From Desulfobacteraceae bacterium (GTDB lineage: Bacteria > Desulfobacterota > Desulfobacteria > Desulfobacterales > Desulfobacteraceae), in assembly GCA_024227235.1 (NCBI GenBank), contig JAAEKY010000910.1, forward strand, positions 1 to 49,068: a stretch of 49,068 nucleotides of DNA. Direction: 5' to 3'. The notes beneath the pieces are model-generated. The model made no database searches and was not told where the DNA came from. It was given only the letters and a program-made list of their open reading frames with translations. This document shows positions 34,392 through 43,424 of the stretch, in pieces. The translations under genes and the position numbers were made by a program. Numbering within the stretch: position 1 is the stretch's first letter; each line of letters opens with the position of its first letter.

Positions 34392-35561
34392 TTATTCAAC
34401 CTTTGGGAATTTAAGAATAAAGATTAAGGTGATAAGCGGTATAAAGGCTGAATAAAAAAGAACATTTTCAAGGCCGTAGATATCACCAAGTTTTCCGATA
34501 AAAGGGGATATTGCTCCGCCAAGACCATAGGCAAATCCCATCATAAGGCTGGATACCATAGACCTGGATTTAGGCGCTAACTTCTGAGCCATAGCAACAC
34601 CAAGAGGTAGCGTTGCAAGCACAGCAAAACCGGCGACAAAAGACCCGATATAAACATAGGGCCCTGGAAGATAAAGATACAACAAAAGAGCTGGGGCCAT
34701 TAACATATGCGAGATAAAAAAGATTTTTTTAAAGTCAGTTTTGTCAGCAAGATATCCTGCTAAAAGGCCGCTTAAGGTTCCAGCAAGAATAAAAAGGGAA
34801 ACGATGAATCCCACAGAAACAAGGTGATAGCCTTTGTTTGCAAGATGAATGGGCATAAAGGTCATAAAGGCTTGACCGGTAACCGCTCTTAACACCATGA
34901 CAAGCCATATTAAAAAAATAGATTTATATACCTTGCCAAGTGTTTCTTTAATAGAACCGAAAAATCCTAAATGTGAAAGGTTTTCAGTCACAGGGACTGG
35001 TAAATATTTTATACAGAAAATAAAGGCAATAGCACCTAAAATGATGGTATATGGCATATTTTCAAGACCAAATTTTGCCACATACCAGGTAATGAATACC
35101 GGGCCTAATGCAAAGGCAAATATACCGCCGGTATTATAAATTGACAAACAAAATCCCGCCCTGTTTCCTGAATATAAGGATACCATTCCTGTGGTCGCCG
35201 GGTGAAACATGGAAGACCCGATGGAACCGATACAAAGAACAATGAGTAATACCCAAAAGCTTGGTGCAACTCCAGAAAAAGGGATAAAGAAAAAGGCACA
35301 AAAAAGACCTATAAAGACAAAACTTCGGGTTTTATATCGATCTGCCAAATAACCGGTAACCGGTTGTACAATAAAGGAAAGCAGCCTTACAATGCCTGTT
35401 ATTAGCCCCACCTGGGCAAGGGTCAATCCAAGCTTGTTCACAAACACAGGTAAAAGAGGTGCAAAAAAAGAAGAATAAAAATCACCGGTAAAATGAATCA
35501 GGGTTAGAATAAATATAATACGGTAATTAACTGTGTGATCATTGGTCGTATTGTCAGACAT
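34392..35561 (-). CDS. MFS transporter, fosmidomycin-resistance (Fsr)-like
   Basis: 389 residues with 12 predicted membrane segments. The N-terminal 'FTGDFYSSFFAPLLPVFVNK', 'TGYLADRYKTR' (MFS loop 2-3 motif) and 'GSIGSSMFHPATTGMVS' resemble Fsr-type exporters. It starts 5 bases after the UPF0210 gene and its stop nearly abuts the radical SAM gene, so all are in one operon. The real substrate is not known; resistance to fosmidomycin is only the name-giving property of the family. Confidence 0.82.
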   Translation of the reverse strand: MSDNTTNDHTVNYRIIFILTLIHFTGDFYSSFFAPLLPVFVNKLGLTLAQVGLITGIVRLLSFIVQPVTGYLADRYKTRSFVFIGLFCAFFFIPFSGVAPSFWVLLIVLCIGSIGSSMFHPATTGMVSLYSGNRAGFCLSIYNTGGIFAFALGPVFITWYVAKFGLENMPYTIILGAIAFIFCIKYLPVPVTENLSHLGFFGSIKETLGKVYKSIFLIWLVMVLRAVTGQAFMTFMPIHLANKGYHLVSVGFIVSLFILAGTLSGLLAGYLADKTDFKKIFFISHMLMAPALLLYLYLPGPYVYIGSFVAGFAVLATLPLGVAMAQKLAPKSRSMVSSLMMGFAYGLGGAISPFIGKLGDIYGLENVLFYSAFIPLITLIFILKFPKVE

Positions 35562-35566
35562 ATTGA

Positions 35567-36940
35567 CTAGTTTTTCATGCTATGAATTGGAGCAGGAATT
35601 CGACCCCCAAATTTTACAAATTGATCGTTAAGATTAGAATTTGGAACGTCCATAATTTTTGCTTCGCCCAAAAGACCCCCAAAATAGACTTTATCCCCTG
35701 CTTTTTTCCCTGGAACAGGGATCAGTCTTGTTGCAGTCGTCTTTGAGTTAACCATACCAATGGCCATTTCATCTGCAATTATTCCAGCAAGACTTTCAAC
35801 AGTAATATCACCTGGAATAGGAACCATATCAAGTCCAACAGAACAGACACATGTCATGGCCTCAAGTTTTTCAATAGATAAAAAACCCTTATCCGCAGCA
35901 TTGGCAATATTAAGATCTTCACTCACAGGAATAAATGCCCCGCTTAATCCACCCACATGGGAACTGGCAAAGGCGCCCCCTTTTTTTACAGCATCATTTA
36001 ACATGGCAAGCGCAGCAGTCGATCCTGGGACTCCAATATTGGTTAGCCCTAAAGCCTGGAAGATTTCACCAATAGAATCTCCAATCGTCGGGGTTGGGGC
36101 CAAAGACAAATCTACCACGCCAAATTTGATATCAAGTTTCTGAGCAACTTCTCGTCCAATCAGTTCTCCAACCCTTGTCACTTTACAGGCCGTCTTTTTA
36201 ATAATTTCAGCAATGTTCCCAAGACTAAGATCGGGTTGCCCTTCAAGATTTCTTTCAATGGCTGTTTTTACAACACCTGGACCAGATACCCCTACATTAA
36301 TAACAGCATCTGCTACACCAACACCCAGATATGCACCAGCCATAAATGGCATGTCTTGTGGGATATTTGAAAATACACAGAGTTTAGCACAGGCAAGACC
36401 ATCTTCTTTGGATGTTAGTTCTGCTGCTTTTTTAATGGCTTTAGCCATTGCAAGTACGGCATCCATATTAATACCTGCTCTTGTGGTCGCTACATTAACA
36501 GAAGCACAAACTCTTTGAGTCTGAGAAAGGGCTCTTGGCAATGCATCAATAACTGCCTGGTCTCCAGGCGCAATTCCTTTTTCCACAAGGGCTGAAAATC
36601 CACCGATAAAATCAATGTTTACTTTTTTAGCAATATCATTGAGCTCTATGGCAATTTCAACCATCTGATCGGATGAAAAACAGGCCCCTACAAGAGCAAT
36701 AGGACTGATTGAAATTCGTTTGTTGACCACTTGGATGCCATACTTTTCACCCACTTCATCGCAGACAGCAACCAAATTTTGTGCATGGTTAACAATTTTC
36801 TTTCTAATATTTTTTTTGAATCTGTCTAAGTCGTGACTAATACAATCAAAAAGATTTAATCCCAGGGTCACTGCCCGAACATCCAAATTTTCATTTTTCA
36901 CCATTTCAATGGTGGATATAATTTCATGATCTTCAAACAT
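35567..36940 (-). CDS. UPF0210 (PFL-like) family protein
   Basis: 457 residues, the normal length of UPF0210. Motifs are 'ISISPIALVGACFSS', 'DFIGGFSALVEKG', 'ASVNVATTRAGINMDAV', 'GVGVADAVINVGVSGPG', 'GGAFASSHVGGLSGAFIPVSED' and 'LDMVPIPGD'. The protein is cytosolic and glycine-rich, related in fold to glycyl-radical (pyruvate formate-lyase) barrels but without a clear glycyl radical loop. Family function is unknown. UPF0210 genes are often beside small ACT-domain (UPF0237) genes, and here the upstream ACT gene lies only 14 bases away. The two are probably a functional pair. Confidence 0.9.
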   Translation of the reverse strand: MFEDHEIISTIEMVKNENLDVRAVTLGLNLFDCISHDLDRFKKNIRKKIVNHAQNLVAVCDEVGEKYGIQVVNKRISISPIALVGACFSSDQMVEIAIELNDIAKKVNIDFIGGFSALVEKGIAPGDQAVIDALPRALSQTQRVCASVNVATTRAGINMDAVLAMAKAIKKAAELTSKEDGLACAKLCVFSNIPQDMPFMAGAYLGVGVADAVINVGVSGPGVVKTAIERNLEGQPDLSLGNIAEIIKKTACKVTRVGELIGREVAQKLDIKFGVVDLSLAPTPTIGDSIGEIFQALGLTNIGVPGSTAALAMLNDAVKKGGAFASSHVGGLSGAFIPVSEDLNIANAADKGFLSIEKLEAMTCVCSVGLDMVPIPGDITVESLAGIIADEMAIGMVNSKTTATRLIPVPGKKAGDKVYFGGLLGEAKIMDVPNSNLNDQFVKFGGRIPAPIHSMKN

Positions 36941-36954
36941 GAGTTTTTCCTATG

Positions 36955-37509
36955 TTAAATTTTATTAATGGCATCAAAGATGTTTTTATGTTGAATCCTG
37001 ATATCAAGATGAAGTTCTTTTGCTTTTTGTCGCAAAGAATCAAATAGGAGAGCCGTATCAATATCCGGCGTAATAAACACTTGATAAGACATAATATTGG
37101 CATTGGGGTCTTCGCCGCCTTTAAACACGGCTTTTAAATTTTCAATATTGGCTTTATGTTGACTGAAAATTTTTGAAAATCTGGCCACAAGACCTTTTTG
37201 ATCAGGGCCTATGGTTGTGATTAAAAATATTTCACCTGTTGTATTCTCTGATACTCCATGGTTATCTTCAATTGTATTCACATGAATTTTTAGCCCGGAA
37301 GTGTTTGTTTTTTTCTTCAATGTTTGACTCAGAGTTTTAACATCCATTTTATTTGAAGGTTCAACTATAAAAAAGCCAGCAAACTGGTTTTGTAATATCA
37401 TTTGATTCGCATTCTCAAGATTACAGTCCAGTTCATATAAAATATTAGAAATAAGAGAAATAATACCGGGTTTGTCTTTTCCAAGAACAGTAATAATTAA
37501 TTTGTTCAT
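36955..37509 (-). CDS. Two-ACT-domain protein (GcvR / UPF0237-like)
   Basis: 184 residues with two ACT domains: about 1-80 ('LIITVLGKDKPGIISLISNI') and about 92-175 ('EIFLITTIGPDQKGLVARFS'). ACT domains bind amino acids and control enzymes or regulators. The GcvR family of glycine-cleavage repressors has the same two-domain layout; UPF0237 proteins, partners of UPF0210, are the single-domain version. The gene is 9 bases after rpe and 14 before UPF0210. I favour a partner or sensor for UPF0210 over a true GcvR. Confidence 0.82.
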   Translation of the reverse strand: MNKLIITVLGKDKPGIISLISNILYELDCNLENANQMILQNQFAGFFIVEPSNKMDVKTLSQTLKKKTNTSGLKIHVNTIEDNHGVSENTTGEIFLITTIGPDQKGLVARFSKIFSQHKANIENLKAVFKGGEDPNANIMSYQVFITPDIDTALLFDSLRQKAKELHLDIRIQHKNIFDAINKI

Positions 37510-37518
37510 CTATAGCCT

Positions 37519-38169
37519 TTACATGTTTTGACGTAACTTTAAGATGGTTTCTTTGTAATCAGGTGTGTTAAAGATAGCAGATCCCGCAACAAAAGAAGTC
37601 GCACCTGCCTCAGAAACAGTTTTAATAGTGTCATTGTTAACCCCGCCATCTACCTGGATGATGGCATTAGATTTTTTTTCTTTTAGCAGTTGGGATAAAG
37701 TTTTTATCTTATCAATACTGGATTCAATAAATTTTTGTCCGCCAAACCCGGGATTCACACTCATGATTAAAACAAAATCAAGCTGATCCACTACCCATTT
37801 AATAGATGAAAGCGGTGTTGCAGGATTAAGTGCCACACCTGCCTTTAAGCCAAAACTTTTAATGAGTTGAAGACTTCGATGAAGATGAGTACAGGCTTCT
37901 GCATGTACAGAGATATAGTCTGCTCCGGCCTTGGCAAATTCAGGAATGATCAAATCGGGTTTTTCGATCATTAAATGAACATCAAGAACAAGGCTGGATG
38001 AACGTTTACATGCTTCAACAATAATGGGCCCATAGGTGATATTGGGGACAAATTGTCCATCCATAACATCAATATGTATCCAGTCGGCACCTGCTTTTTC
38101 AATTGAGTTTAATTCTTCACCAAGTCTGGTGAAATCGGCTGATAAAATTGAGGGGGCGATGATTCCCAT
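37519..38169 (-). CDS. rpe: Ribulose-phosphate 3-epimerase
   Basis: 216 residues from the ATG at 38169 behind AGGAG. This start gives the family N-terminus MGIIAPSILSADFTRLGEEL; the longer open frame adds unrelated residues. Metal and substrate motifs are 'HIDVMDGQFVPNITYG', 'LMIEKP', 'SVNPGFGGQKFI' and 'VDGGVN'. It interconverts ribulose-5-P and xylulose-5-P in the pentose phosphate pathway. The first 61 bases overlap the end of the upstream PASTA gene in another frame. Confidence 0.94.
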   Translation of the reverse strand: MGIIAPSILSADFTRLGEELNSIEKAGADWIHIDVMDGQFVPNITYGPIIVEACKRSSSLVLDVHLMIEKPDLIIPEFAKAGADYISVHAEACTHLHRSLQLIKSFGLKAGVALNPATPLSSIKWVVDQLDFVLIMSVNPGFGGQKFIESSIDKIKTLSQLLKEKKSNAIIQVDGGVNNDTIKTVSEAGATSFVAGSAIFNTPDYKETILKLRQNM

Positions 38170-39161
38170 AATAAATCTCCTGTGCTGGTATCCTCTTTCC
38201 AAGGATCAGTAATGATTGCTTTTTCAAGGTGATGATCTATAAAAATATTTACCTTTGTTTTGATACCGGCAGGTACTAAAATATTAATATCTTTTCCCGG
38301 TTTCATATAGGTATTGTAAAGGTTTAATATAGGTCCAAACATATCTGTTTCAACCCGGACATGATGCTTTAAAAAACCTGGGCTCAACGCATGGGTTATA
38401 AGAATAAAGCGGTTTAATTTTTCAGGATGCATTTGTTTGTTCTTTTCAGAATTATTTACAACAAGTGTAATGGGCGTATTCTGGGTCACGTAGCTGCCCG
38501 TTTCAGGCAATTGGGACAAAATGACACCGTAAGTTTGTTTATGGTTCACATTTGATATTATTTTAGAAAGGTTGAGTCTGCTTTTTTCAACAACAACAGA
38601 TGCCTTCTCAAGTTTCAAACCTTTAAGGTCAGGCATGACCAGCCCTTCAGGTTGATCTCCTCTACTGACGAGCAAATTACAGAAAGATCCTTTTAAGGTA
38701 TTTGAAAAGGGCTCAGGATATTGTGAAATGATACTGTCTTTTTTTGTTTTTAAGGAATAAGTAAGTGAAATATGGCCTTTTTTAAATTCATTTTTTTCAA
38801 GAAGGATAAGGGCCTGTTTCAGTGGTATTTGTCTTAAATCCGGAATTATATTTTCTTTTTTCCCTTTTGAAATATAAATAACAACGTCTCGGCCTTTTTT
38901 AATAGTAGCCCCTGGCTGGGGATCCTGGGAAAGGACAGCATACCTGGGAATAGTATCATCATATTGTGTGCCATGCAGTTTCGGATTTAAGCCCATATTG
39001 GTAAGGGTTTCTAAGACATATATGATATTTTTCCCGGTGAGTTCAGGTAAGATAATCTCATCTGCACTTTGTGTAAACAATCGGACACAATAATATGCAA
39101 CACCACCTGCAATGCTAAAAGCGGTGATGAAAATAAGCATATATTTAAACGCAGACTTCAT
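38109..39161 (-). CDS. PASTA-domain membrane-anchored protein
   Basis: 350 residues. One N-terminal membrane helix (about 8-30) faces three PASTA domains to the periplasm (about 36-100, 101-167, 172-240): 'LPELTGKNIIYVLETLTNMG', 'IPDLRQIPLKQALILLEKN' and 'MPDLKGLKLEKASVVVEKS', each with the 'SQ.PE.G' turn. The last 110 residues ('HALSPGFLKHHVRVETDMFG') carry no known domain. PASTA domains bind peptidoglycan fragments or beta-lactams. There is no kinase or penicillin-binding domain, so this is a stand-alone PASTA protein, common between rsmB and rpe in related bacteria. It overlaps rsmB by 4 bases and rpe by 61. Confidence 0.86.
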   Translation of the reverse strand: MKSAFKYMLIFITAFSIAGGVAYYCVRLFTQSADEIILPELTGKNIIYVLETLTNMGLNPKLHGTQYDDTIPRYAVLSQDPQPGATIKKGRDVVIYISKGKKENIIPDLRQIPLKQALILLEKNEFKKGHISLTYSLKTKKDSIISQYPEPFSNTLKGSFCNLLVSRGDQPEGLVMPDLKGLKLEKASVVVEKSRLNLSKIISNVNHKQTYGVILSQLPETGSYVTQNTPITLVVNNSEKNKQMHPEKLNRFILITHALSPGFLKHHVRVETDMFGPILNLYNTYMKPGKDINILVPAGIKTKVNIFIDHHLEKAIITDPWKEDTSTGDLLWESSPPQFYQPISPDLVKN

Positions 39162-40531
39162 ATAAATTTTGATTTCCTTTTTAAACGTACTGCAAAAAAG
39201 CCATCCATGTTGTTTGTATCTGGATATGTTTTTAAAAATCCTTCTTTGGTGATTAATCGGTCTTTTATTATAGAATAATTATCAGATTGAAAATGTTTAT
39301 CAATTGAAAAATCTTTTCTTTTCTTTAAAAATGTATAAATAACCTTTTCATTTTCTTCGATTTCGCATGAACAGACTGAATAGACGAGGATTCCATCGGG
39401 TTTAACCAAATTTGCTGCTGCATTAAGCATTTTTTTTTGTTTGCCTGATAGCCGTTCAATATCGTTTTTAGATCGTTTCCATTTTGTATCGGGATTTCTG
39501 CGTAAAACACCAAGTCCTGTGCATGGTGCATCAATAAGGACGCGATCAAAATAATCATCAAAATCTTTAATGGTTGTTTTTAATAGATTGACAGGTTTTG
39601 TTTGAATGATATCAATACCGAGTCTTTTGGCGTCTGTTTGAAGAGATTCAAGCTTATTGTTTTCAAGGTCAGCTGCGATAACTATTCCTTTATTATCCAT
39701 CATCTGGGCGATATGACCTGTTTTCCCTCCAAAACCTGCGCAGGCATCTAAGATTTTTTCACCCGGTTTGGGTGAAAGCAATTGCGTAACAATTTGAGCG
39801 GCCTCATCCTGGATTTGAAACCACCCAAGTTGAAAGGACTCAAATTCCTGAATCGGTATGCTGGGAGAAGAAAAACTGATGCCGTGACTTGCAAATTCAG
39901 TTTGTTTAATATGTTTGACAATTTTTGAAAGCTGATCAAAAAGAGATTGTCTATCGATTTTTAAAGTATTTGTTCTAAGGGTAATCTGTGGAATAGTATT
40001 GATTTGCTTGCAAAGAGAACAGGTTGATTCAAACCCAAATTTTTTCACCCATTTTTTTGATAACCAAAGTGGTAATGAATAGTTGATTGAGATAAATTTT
40101 GATGTTTGTTTGTTTTTATCGGGCAATTGTACAGTTAAATGGTTTTCAGCAGCATTTCTCAGCACAGCATTGATAAATCCAGCTGTTTTTTTTCCAGCCA
40201 TTTTTTTTGAAATATTAACAGTGGTATCTATAGCAGCAAAGACAGGTATCCGATCCAGGTAAATAATTTGGAAAAGAGCAATCCGTAATAAATATAAAGG
40301 TAAAATTTTTATTTTTTCCAAAACAATGTTAGAAAATTTTTGAATGATCCAATCTATGGATTTTCTATGACGAAGTGTGCCAAATATAATCGTATTACAA
40401 AGATTTCTATCTTTTTTGGAAAGTGATGAAATTTCATTAGAAAAATCTTCCAGAGATTTATCAAGCGTATGAGATGCTTTTTCCCATGAAATTAAAACAT
40501 TTAAGGCTATGTGTCGAGGATCATTAATCAT
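39158..40531 (-). CDS. rsmB: 16S rRNA (cytosine-967-C5)-methyltransferase RsmB
   Basis: 457 residues. The N-terminal 140 residues are a NusB-like RNA-binding helical domain ('ALNVLISWEK', 'NTIIFGTLRHRKSIDWII'). The methyltransferase part has the SAM motif DACAGFGGKT, the catalytic DAPCTGLGVLRRNPD, and the second cysteine in YSVCSCEIEENE. It methylates C967 of 16S rRNA. It starts one base before the stop of fmt's neighbour, with no gap, and is in the ribF-def-fmt operon. Confidence 0.94.
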   Translation of the reverse strand: MINDPRHIALNVLISWEKASHTLDKSLEDFSNEISSLSKKDRNLCNTIIFGTLRHRKSIDWIIQKFSNIVLEKIKILPLYLLRIALFQIIYLDRIPVFAAIDTTVNISKKMAGKKTAGFINAVLRNAAENHLTVQLPDKNKQTSKFISINYSLPLWLSKKWVKKFGFESTCSLCKQINTIPQITLRTNTLKIDRQSLFDQLSKIVKHIKQTEFASHGISFSSPSIPIQEFESFQLGWFQIQDEAAQIVTQLLSPKPGEKILDACAGFGGKTGHIAQMMDNKGIVIAADLENNKLESLQTDAKRLGIDIIQTKPVNLLKTTIKDFDDYFDRVLIDAPCTGLGVLRRNPDTKWKRSKNDIERLSGKQKKMLNAAANLVKPDGILVYSVCSCEIEENEKVIYTFLKKRKDFSIDKHFQSDNYSIIKDRLITKEGFLKTYPDTNNMDGFFAVRLKRKSKFI

Positions 40532-41479
40532 CTAAAGATCAAATTTTACAGGAGGATCGATTTTGTTCCCGCATAAAAAGTCCCCTGCTTTTAATCGTTT
40601 ACCAGATGCTCCCATCAATTCAAGGATGACAAGACACCCCTCACCGGTTGCTGCATGGATCCCTTCTTTATCACATTGAAAAATAACGCCGGAATCATGG
40701 CCTAAAATGCTGTTATCTGTTTTTGCTTTAAAAATTTTAAGGTGTTTACCGTTAAGATGCGTAAATGCGCCAGGCCATGGGGTCATTGCGTTAATATGGG
40801 CCAGAATTTGTCTGCTTGAAAGATTCCAGTCGATTCGGCCATCACTTTTTTTAAGCATTTTAACATAGCTGGCTTTAGAATGATCCTGTGGGGTAGGGCT
40901 CAACCGATTATCCAATAATTGGTGAATGGTTTCAACAATGAGATCAGCACCGATAAATCCTAACCGGTCATGAACATCTTGGGCTGTGTCTTGCTCAGAT
41001 ATAGGGGTTGAAGATGTCAGCAACATGTCTCCTGTATCCATACCTTTGTCCATTACCATAGTGGTAATCCCAGTTTCTTTATCCAGATTTAGGATGGAAG
41101 CCTGGATAGGAGAAGACCCTCTATATTTTGGTAAAAGTGACGCATGAATATTAATTGGTAAGATCTTAGGTATGTCTAAAACTTCTTGTGTCAGTATTTG
41201 CCCAAATGCAGCAACAACAAAAAAATCAGGTTGGCAGGAAGCAAGTTTGTTCTTTGCTTCTTTTGTATGGAGGTTTTCGGGTTGATAAATATCGAGACCT
41301 AAATCAAGTGCAGCCGTTTTTACTGGGGAAGGTGCAAGTTTTTTACCTCTTCCTTTGGGTCTATCCGGTTGTGTTACAACAAGGCTGATATGAAAATCTT
41401 TTTGAGCTGCAAGACGTTGTAACGCAGGGACACTGAAATCCGGTGTCCCCATATAGATTATGTTGGCCTTGTTTTTCAC
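40532..41479 (-). CDS. fmt: Methionyl-tRNA formyltransferase
   Basis: 315 residues. N-terminal '[17 protein letters not shown]', '[19 protein letters not shown]', and the catalytic [16 protein letters not shown] (Asn, His) with a later 'TGDML' and '[13 protein letters not shown]'. The C-terminal domain starts near 205 ('[20 protein letters not shown]'). It formylates initiator Met-tRNA. Overlap of 4 bases with def indicates coupling of the formylation and deformylation genes, a very common pair. Confidence 0.96.
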   Translation of the reverse strand: MKNKANIIYMGTPDFSVPALQRLAAQKDFHISLVVTQPDRPKGRGKKLAPSPVKTAALDLGLDIYQPENLHTKEAKNKLASCQPDFFVVAAFGQILTQEVLDIPKILPINIHASLLPKYRGSSPIQASILNLDKETGITTMVMDKGMDTGDMLLTSSTPISEQDTAQDVHDRLGFIGADLIVETIHQLLDNRLSPTPQDHSKASYVKMLKKSDGRIDWNLSSRQILAHINAMTPWPGAFTHLNGKHLKIFKAKTDNSILGHDSGVIFQCDKEGIHAATGEGCLVILELMGASGKRLKAGDFLCGNKIDPPVKFDL

Positions 41480-42015
41480 TGATTTTTTAACTTTTTTGAC
41501 AGTTTCTTTTTATAAATGGCTCTTTTTAAAATACTGATTCTATCGATAAATAAAATGCCGTCAAGGTGATCAATTTCATGTTGCATTATGACTGCAAGAA
41601 TTCCCTGAGCCTCAAATTGGATCTCTTTGCCATCAATATCAAGCGCTTTGACTAAAACTTTATCATGCCTTTTTACGTCCGCATTATAATCAATCACGCT
41701 TAAACACCCTTCTTGTTCTGAAACAATTTTACCGGAAGCTTCAATGATTTCAGGATTGATTAATGCAGTGAACTCTTTGATTGAGTTATCAGATTCAGGG
41801 TCATCAGATTCAGGGCTGTCAGCATTTGAATCATAGACGATTATCCTTTTGTTTACGCCAACCTGGGGGGCAGCAAGGCCAACTCCAGGCGCTTCAAACA
41901 TAGTCTCTCCCATGTCTTCGATTAATTTTTTCAGAGTATCATCAATATCATCAACCTTATCTGAAGGCAGTAATAAAGATTTTTCCGGATAAGCTAATAT
42001 ATTAAGTATGGCCAT
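41476..42015 (-). CDS. def: Peptide deformylase
   Basis: 179 residues. Motif 1 GVGLAAPQ (44-51), motif 2 EGCLS (102-106, metal-binding Cys104), motif 3 QHEIDH (145-150, two metal-binding His and catalytic Glu). It removes the formyl group from new proteins. An acidic insert of about 14 residues (around 65-80, with repeated 'ESDDPESDN') breaks up the domain between motifs 1 and 2. It overlaps the end of ribF by 14 bases. Confidence 0.96.
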   Translation of the reverse strand: MAILNILAYPEKSLLLPSDKVDDIDDTLKKLIEDMGETMFEAPGVGLAAPQVGVNKRIIVYDSNADSPESDDPESDNSIKEFTALINPEIIEASGKIVSEQEGCLSVIDYNADVKRHDKVLVKALDIDGKEIQFEAQGILAVIMQHEIDHLDGILFIDRISILKRAIYKKKLSKKLKNQ

Positions 42016-42946
42016 TTTTTGTTAAAATATCCTTTGCAACATCAATATCGTGATCAATTTGTTCAGAAAGCTCTTTGATGTTTGAAAATTTTTTTTCATC
42101 TCTCAGTCTTGCAACCATATTTACTCGGATTCTTGTATTATAAATATCATGTTTAAAATCAAGGATATGAACTTCAATAGTAAACATTTCATCACCAAAT
42201 GTTGGTGAAAATCCAATGTTGGCAACACCCTGGAAATCACCTTTTATTGTTTCTACAGTCACCGCATATACACCCAGTTTTGGACAAAGTTCATCATGAA
42301 GTTTTATATTTGCGGTAGGAAAGCCCAATTGACTGCCCCCGCGCTCGCGCCCTTTAATAACTTTGCCTCTAATCTGATAGTGCCGGCCAAGATATTTCAT
42401 GGCCTGGTCAACTTTTCCTTCCATAATGATTTCACGAATTCTGGTACTACTTATTCGTTCAAGTCTGGACTCTGAATCATTCGTCCAGTCAGAAACAATG
42501 GTCTCAAAATTCAGTCTGTTACTTTCTTCTTTTAATAGGGCTATGTTACCCATTCTGTCTTTACCAAATGAATAGTCCGCACCTATAATGATCGCTTTCA
42601 TACCCATTTTATTCACAAGAGTTTCTTCAATAAAATCATGAGCTGTAATGGATGCAAATTCTTTGCTGAATGGAATACACAGCAAAACATCTATCCCGCA
42701 GCTTTCAATGAGTTCCATCTTTTGATCTCTTCTTGTAATCAATGGAGGACCAGATATTCCTAATGCTTTTAACGGATGTGGGTCAAAGGTCATAGCAATC
42801 GATGTACCATTGATTTGTTTTGCTTTTTCTTTGACTTGGCTGAAAAGACTTTGATGGCCTTTATGGACGCCATCAAAATTTCCTATAGTAATGACCGCAT
42901 TTCTAAATGGACCTTCAATTCGGTCTATATCTTCAATTAATTCCAT
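42002..42946 (-). CDS. ribF: Bifunctional riboflavin kinase / FAD synthetase
   Basis: 314 residues from the ATG at 42946 behind AAAGGT; the open frame extends upstream to 43210 but that stretch crosses the tRNA-Leu gene and is not protein. N-terminal FAD synthetase part: '[17 protein letters not shown]' (nucleotidyltransferase site), 'MTFDPHP', then 'SSTRIR'. C-terminal flavokinase part: '[18 protein letters not shown]', 'LGFPTANI', 'GVYAV'. It makes FMN and FAD from riboflavin. It is the first gene of the ten-gene minus-strand run, divergent from the tRNA. Confidence 0.95.
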   Translation of the reverse strand: MELIEDIDRIEGPFRNAVITIGNFDGVHKGHQSLFSQVKEKAKQINGTSIAMTFDPHPLKALGISGPPLITRRDQKMELIESCGIDVLLCIPFSKEFASITAHDFIEETLVNKMGMKAIIIGADYSFGKDRMGNIALLKEESNRLNFETIVSDWTNDSESRLERISSTRIREIIMEGKVDQAMKYLGRHYQIRGKVIKGRERGGSQLGFPTANIKLHDELCPKLGVYAVTVETIKGDFQGVANIGFSPTFGDEMFTIEVHILDFKHDIYNTRIRVNMVARLRDEKKFSNIKELSEQIDHDIDVAKDILTKNGHT

Positions 42947-42975
42947 TTTTACCTTTTTGTTTTGGAACAATAATC

Positions 42976-43004
42976 TTGACAAAATATACAAACGGATATA
43001 TAGC
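42976..43004 (+). promoter_or_regulatory. Promoter candidate for tRNA-Leu
   Basis: TTGACA (42976-42981), 17 bases, then TATAGC (42999-43004), on the plus strand about 60 bases before the tRNA. The -35 match is perfect and the -10 good. Confidence 0.55.
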
Positions 43005-43065
43005 CTAACTGTCATTTTTAAGCAATCTTTAATTGTATATCTAAGAGCTACAAAAGAAGGCTTTT

Positions 43066-43152
43066 GCCGAAGTGGCGGAATTGGTAGACGCGCTTGTTTC
43101 AGGGACAAGTGAGCGAATGCTTGTGGGAGTTCGAATCTCCCCTTCGGCACCA
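43066..43152 (+). tRNA. tRNA-Leu (anticodon CAG)
   Basis: 87 bases with encoded CCA. The acceptor GCCGAAG pairs with CTTCGGC, followed by discriminator A and CCA. The anticodon stem CTTGT/ACAAG encloses the loop TTCAGGG, giving anticodon CAG (codon CUG). A long variable arm and the T-arm with TTCGAAT support leucine. The 3' end is the likely integration target of the recombinase that follows 270 bases later. Confidence 0.95.
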
Positions 43153-43164
43153 CGACATCCTTAA

Positions 43165-43198
43165 GGCTACTGTAAAGCAGATCTCTACAGTTTGAGCC
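43165..43198 (+). terminator. Hairpin just after tRNA-Leu
   Basis: GGCT-ACTGTA (43165-43174) pairs with TACAGT (43186-43191) and AGCC (43195-43198), with a 3-base bulge. No T run follows. It may help end or process the tRNA transcript, or be part of the recombinase attachment region. Confidence 0.4.
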
Positions 43199-43424
43199 TA
43201 CAAAATCCAAGAAGTTTGTCCATTTTACACAAAGTTGTTACACATTTTGGTCTTTCCATTGTTGGTTTTAAGGTATCTGTAGAGTCTTTTCTATAAAGGA
43301 TTTCCATCATTCTTTATACATGGCAAGACCTTGAGTTTGCTTTTTAAACGATATGTTTTTACACAAACTCAGAAGTAATATAGTGCTGTAATCCTTTGTG
43401 TATAGTCTTCTTAGGAGATTTAAA

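Noticed and set aside
42947..43210. N-terminal extension of ribF
   Set aside because: The extension crosses the tRNA-Leu gene on the other strand and lacks any domain; AAAGGT before 42946 and the family N-terminus fix the shorter start.
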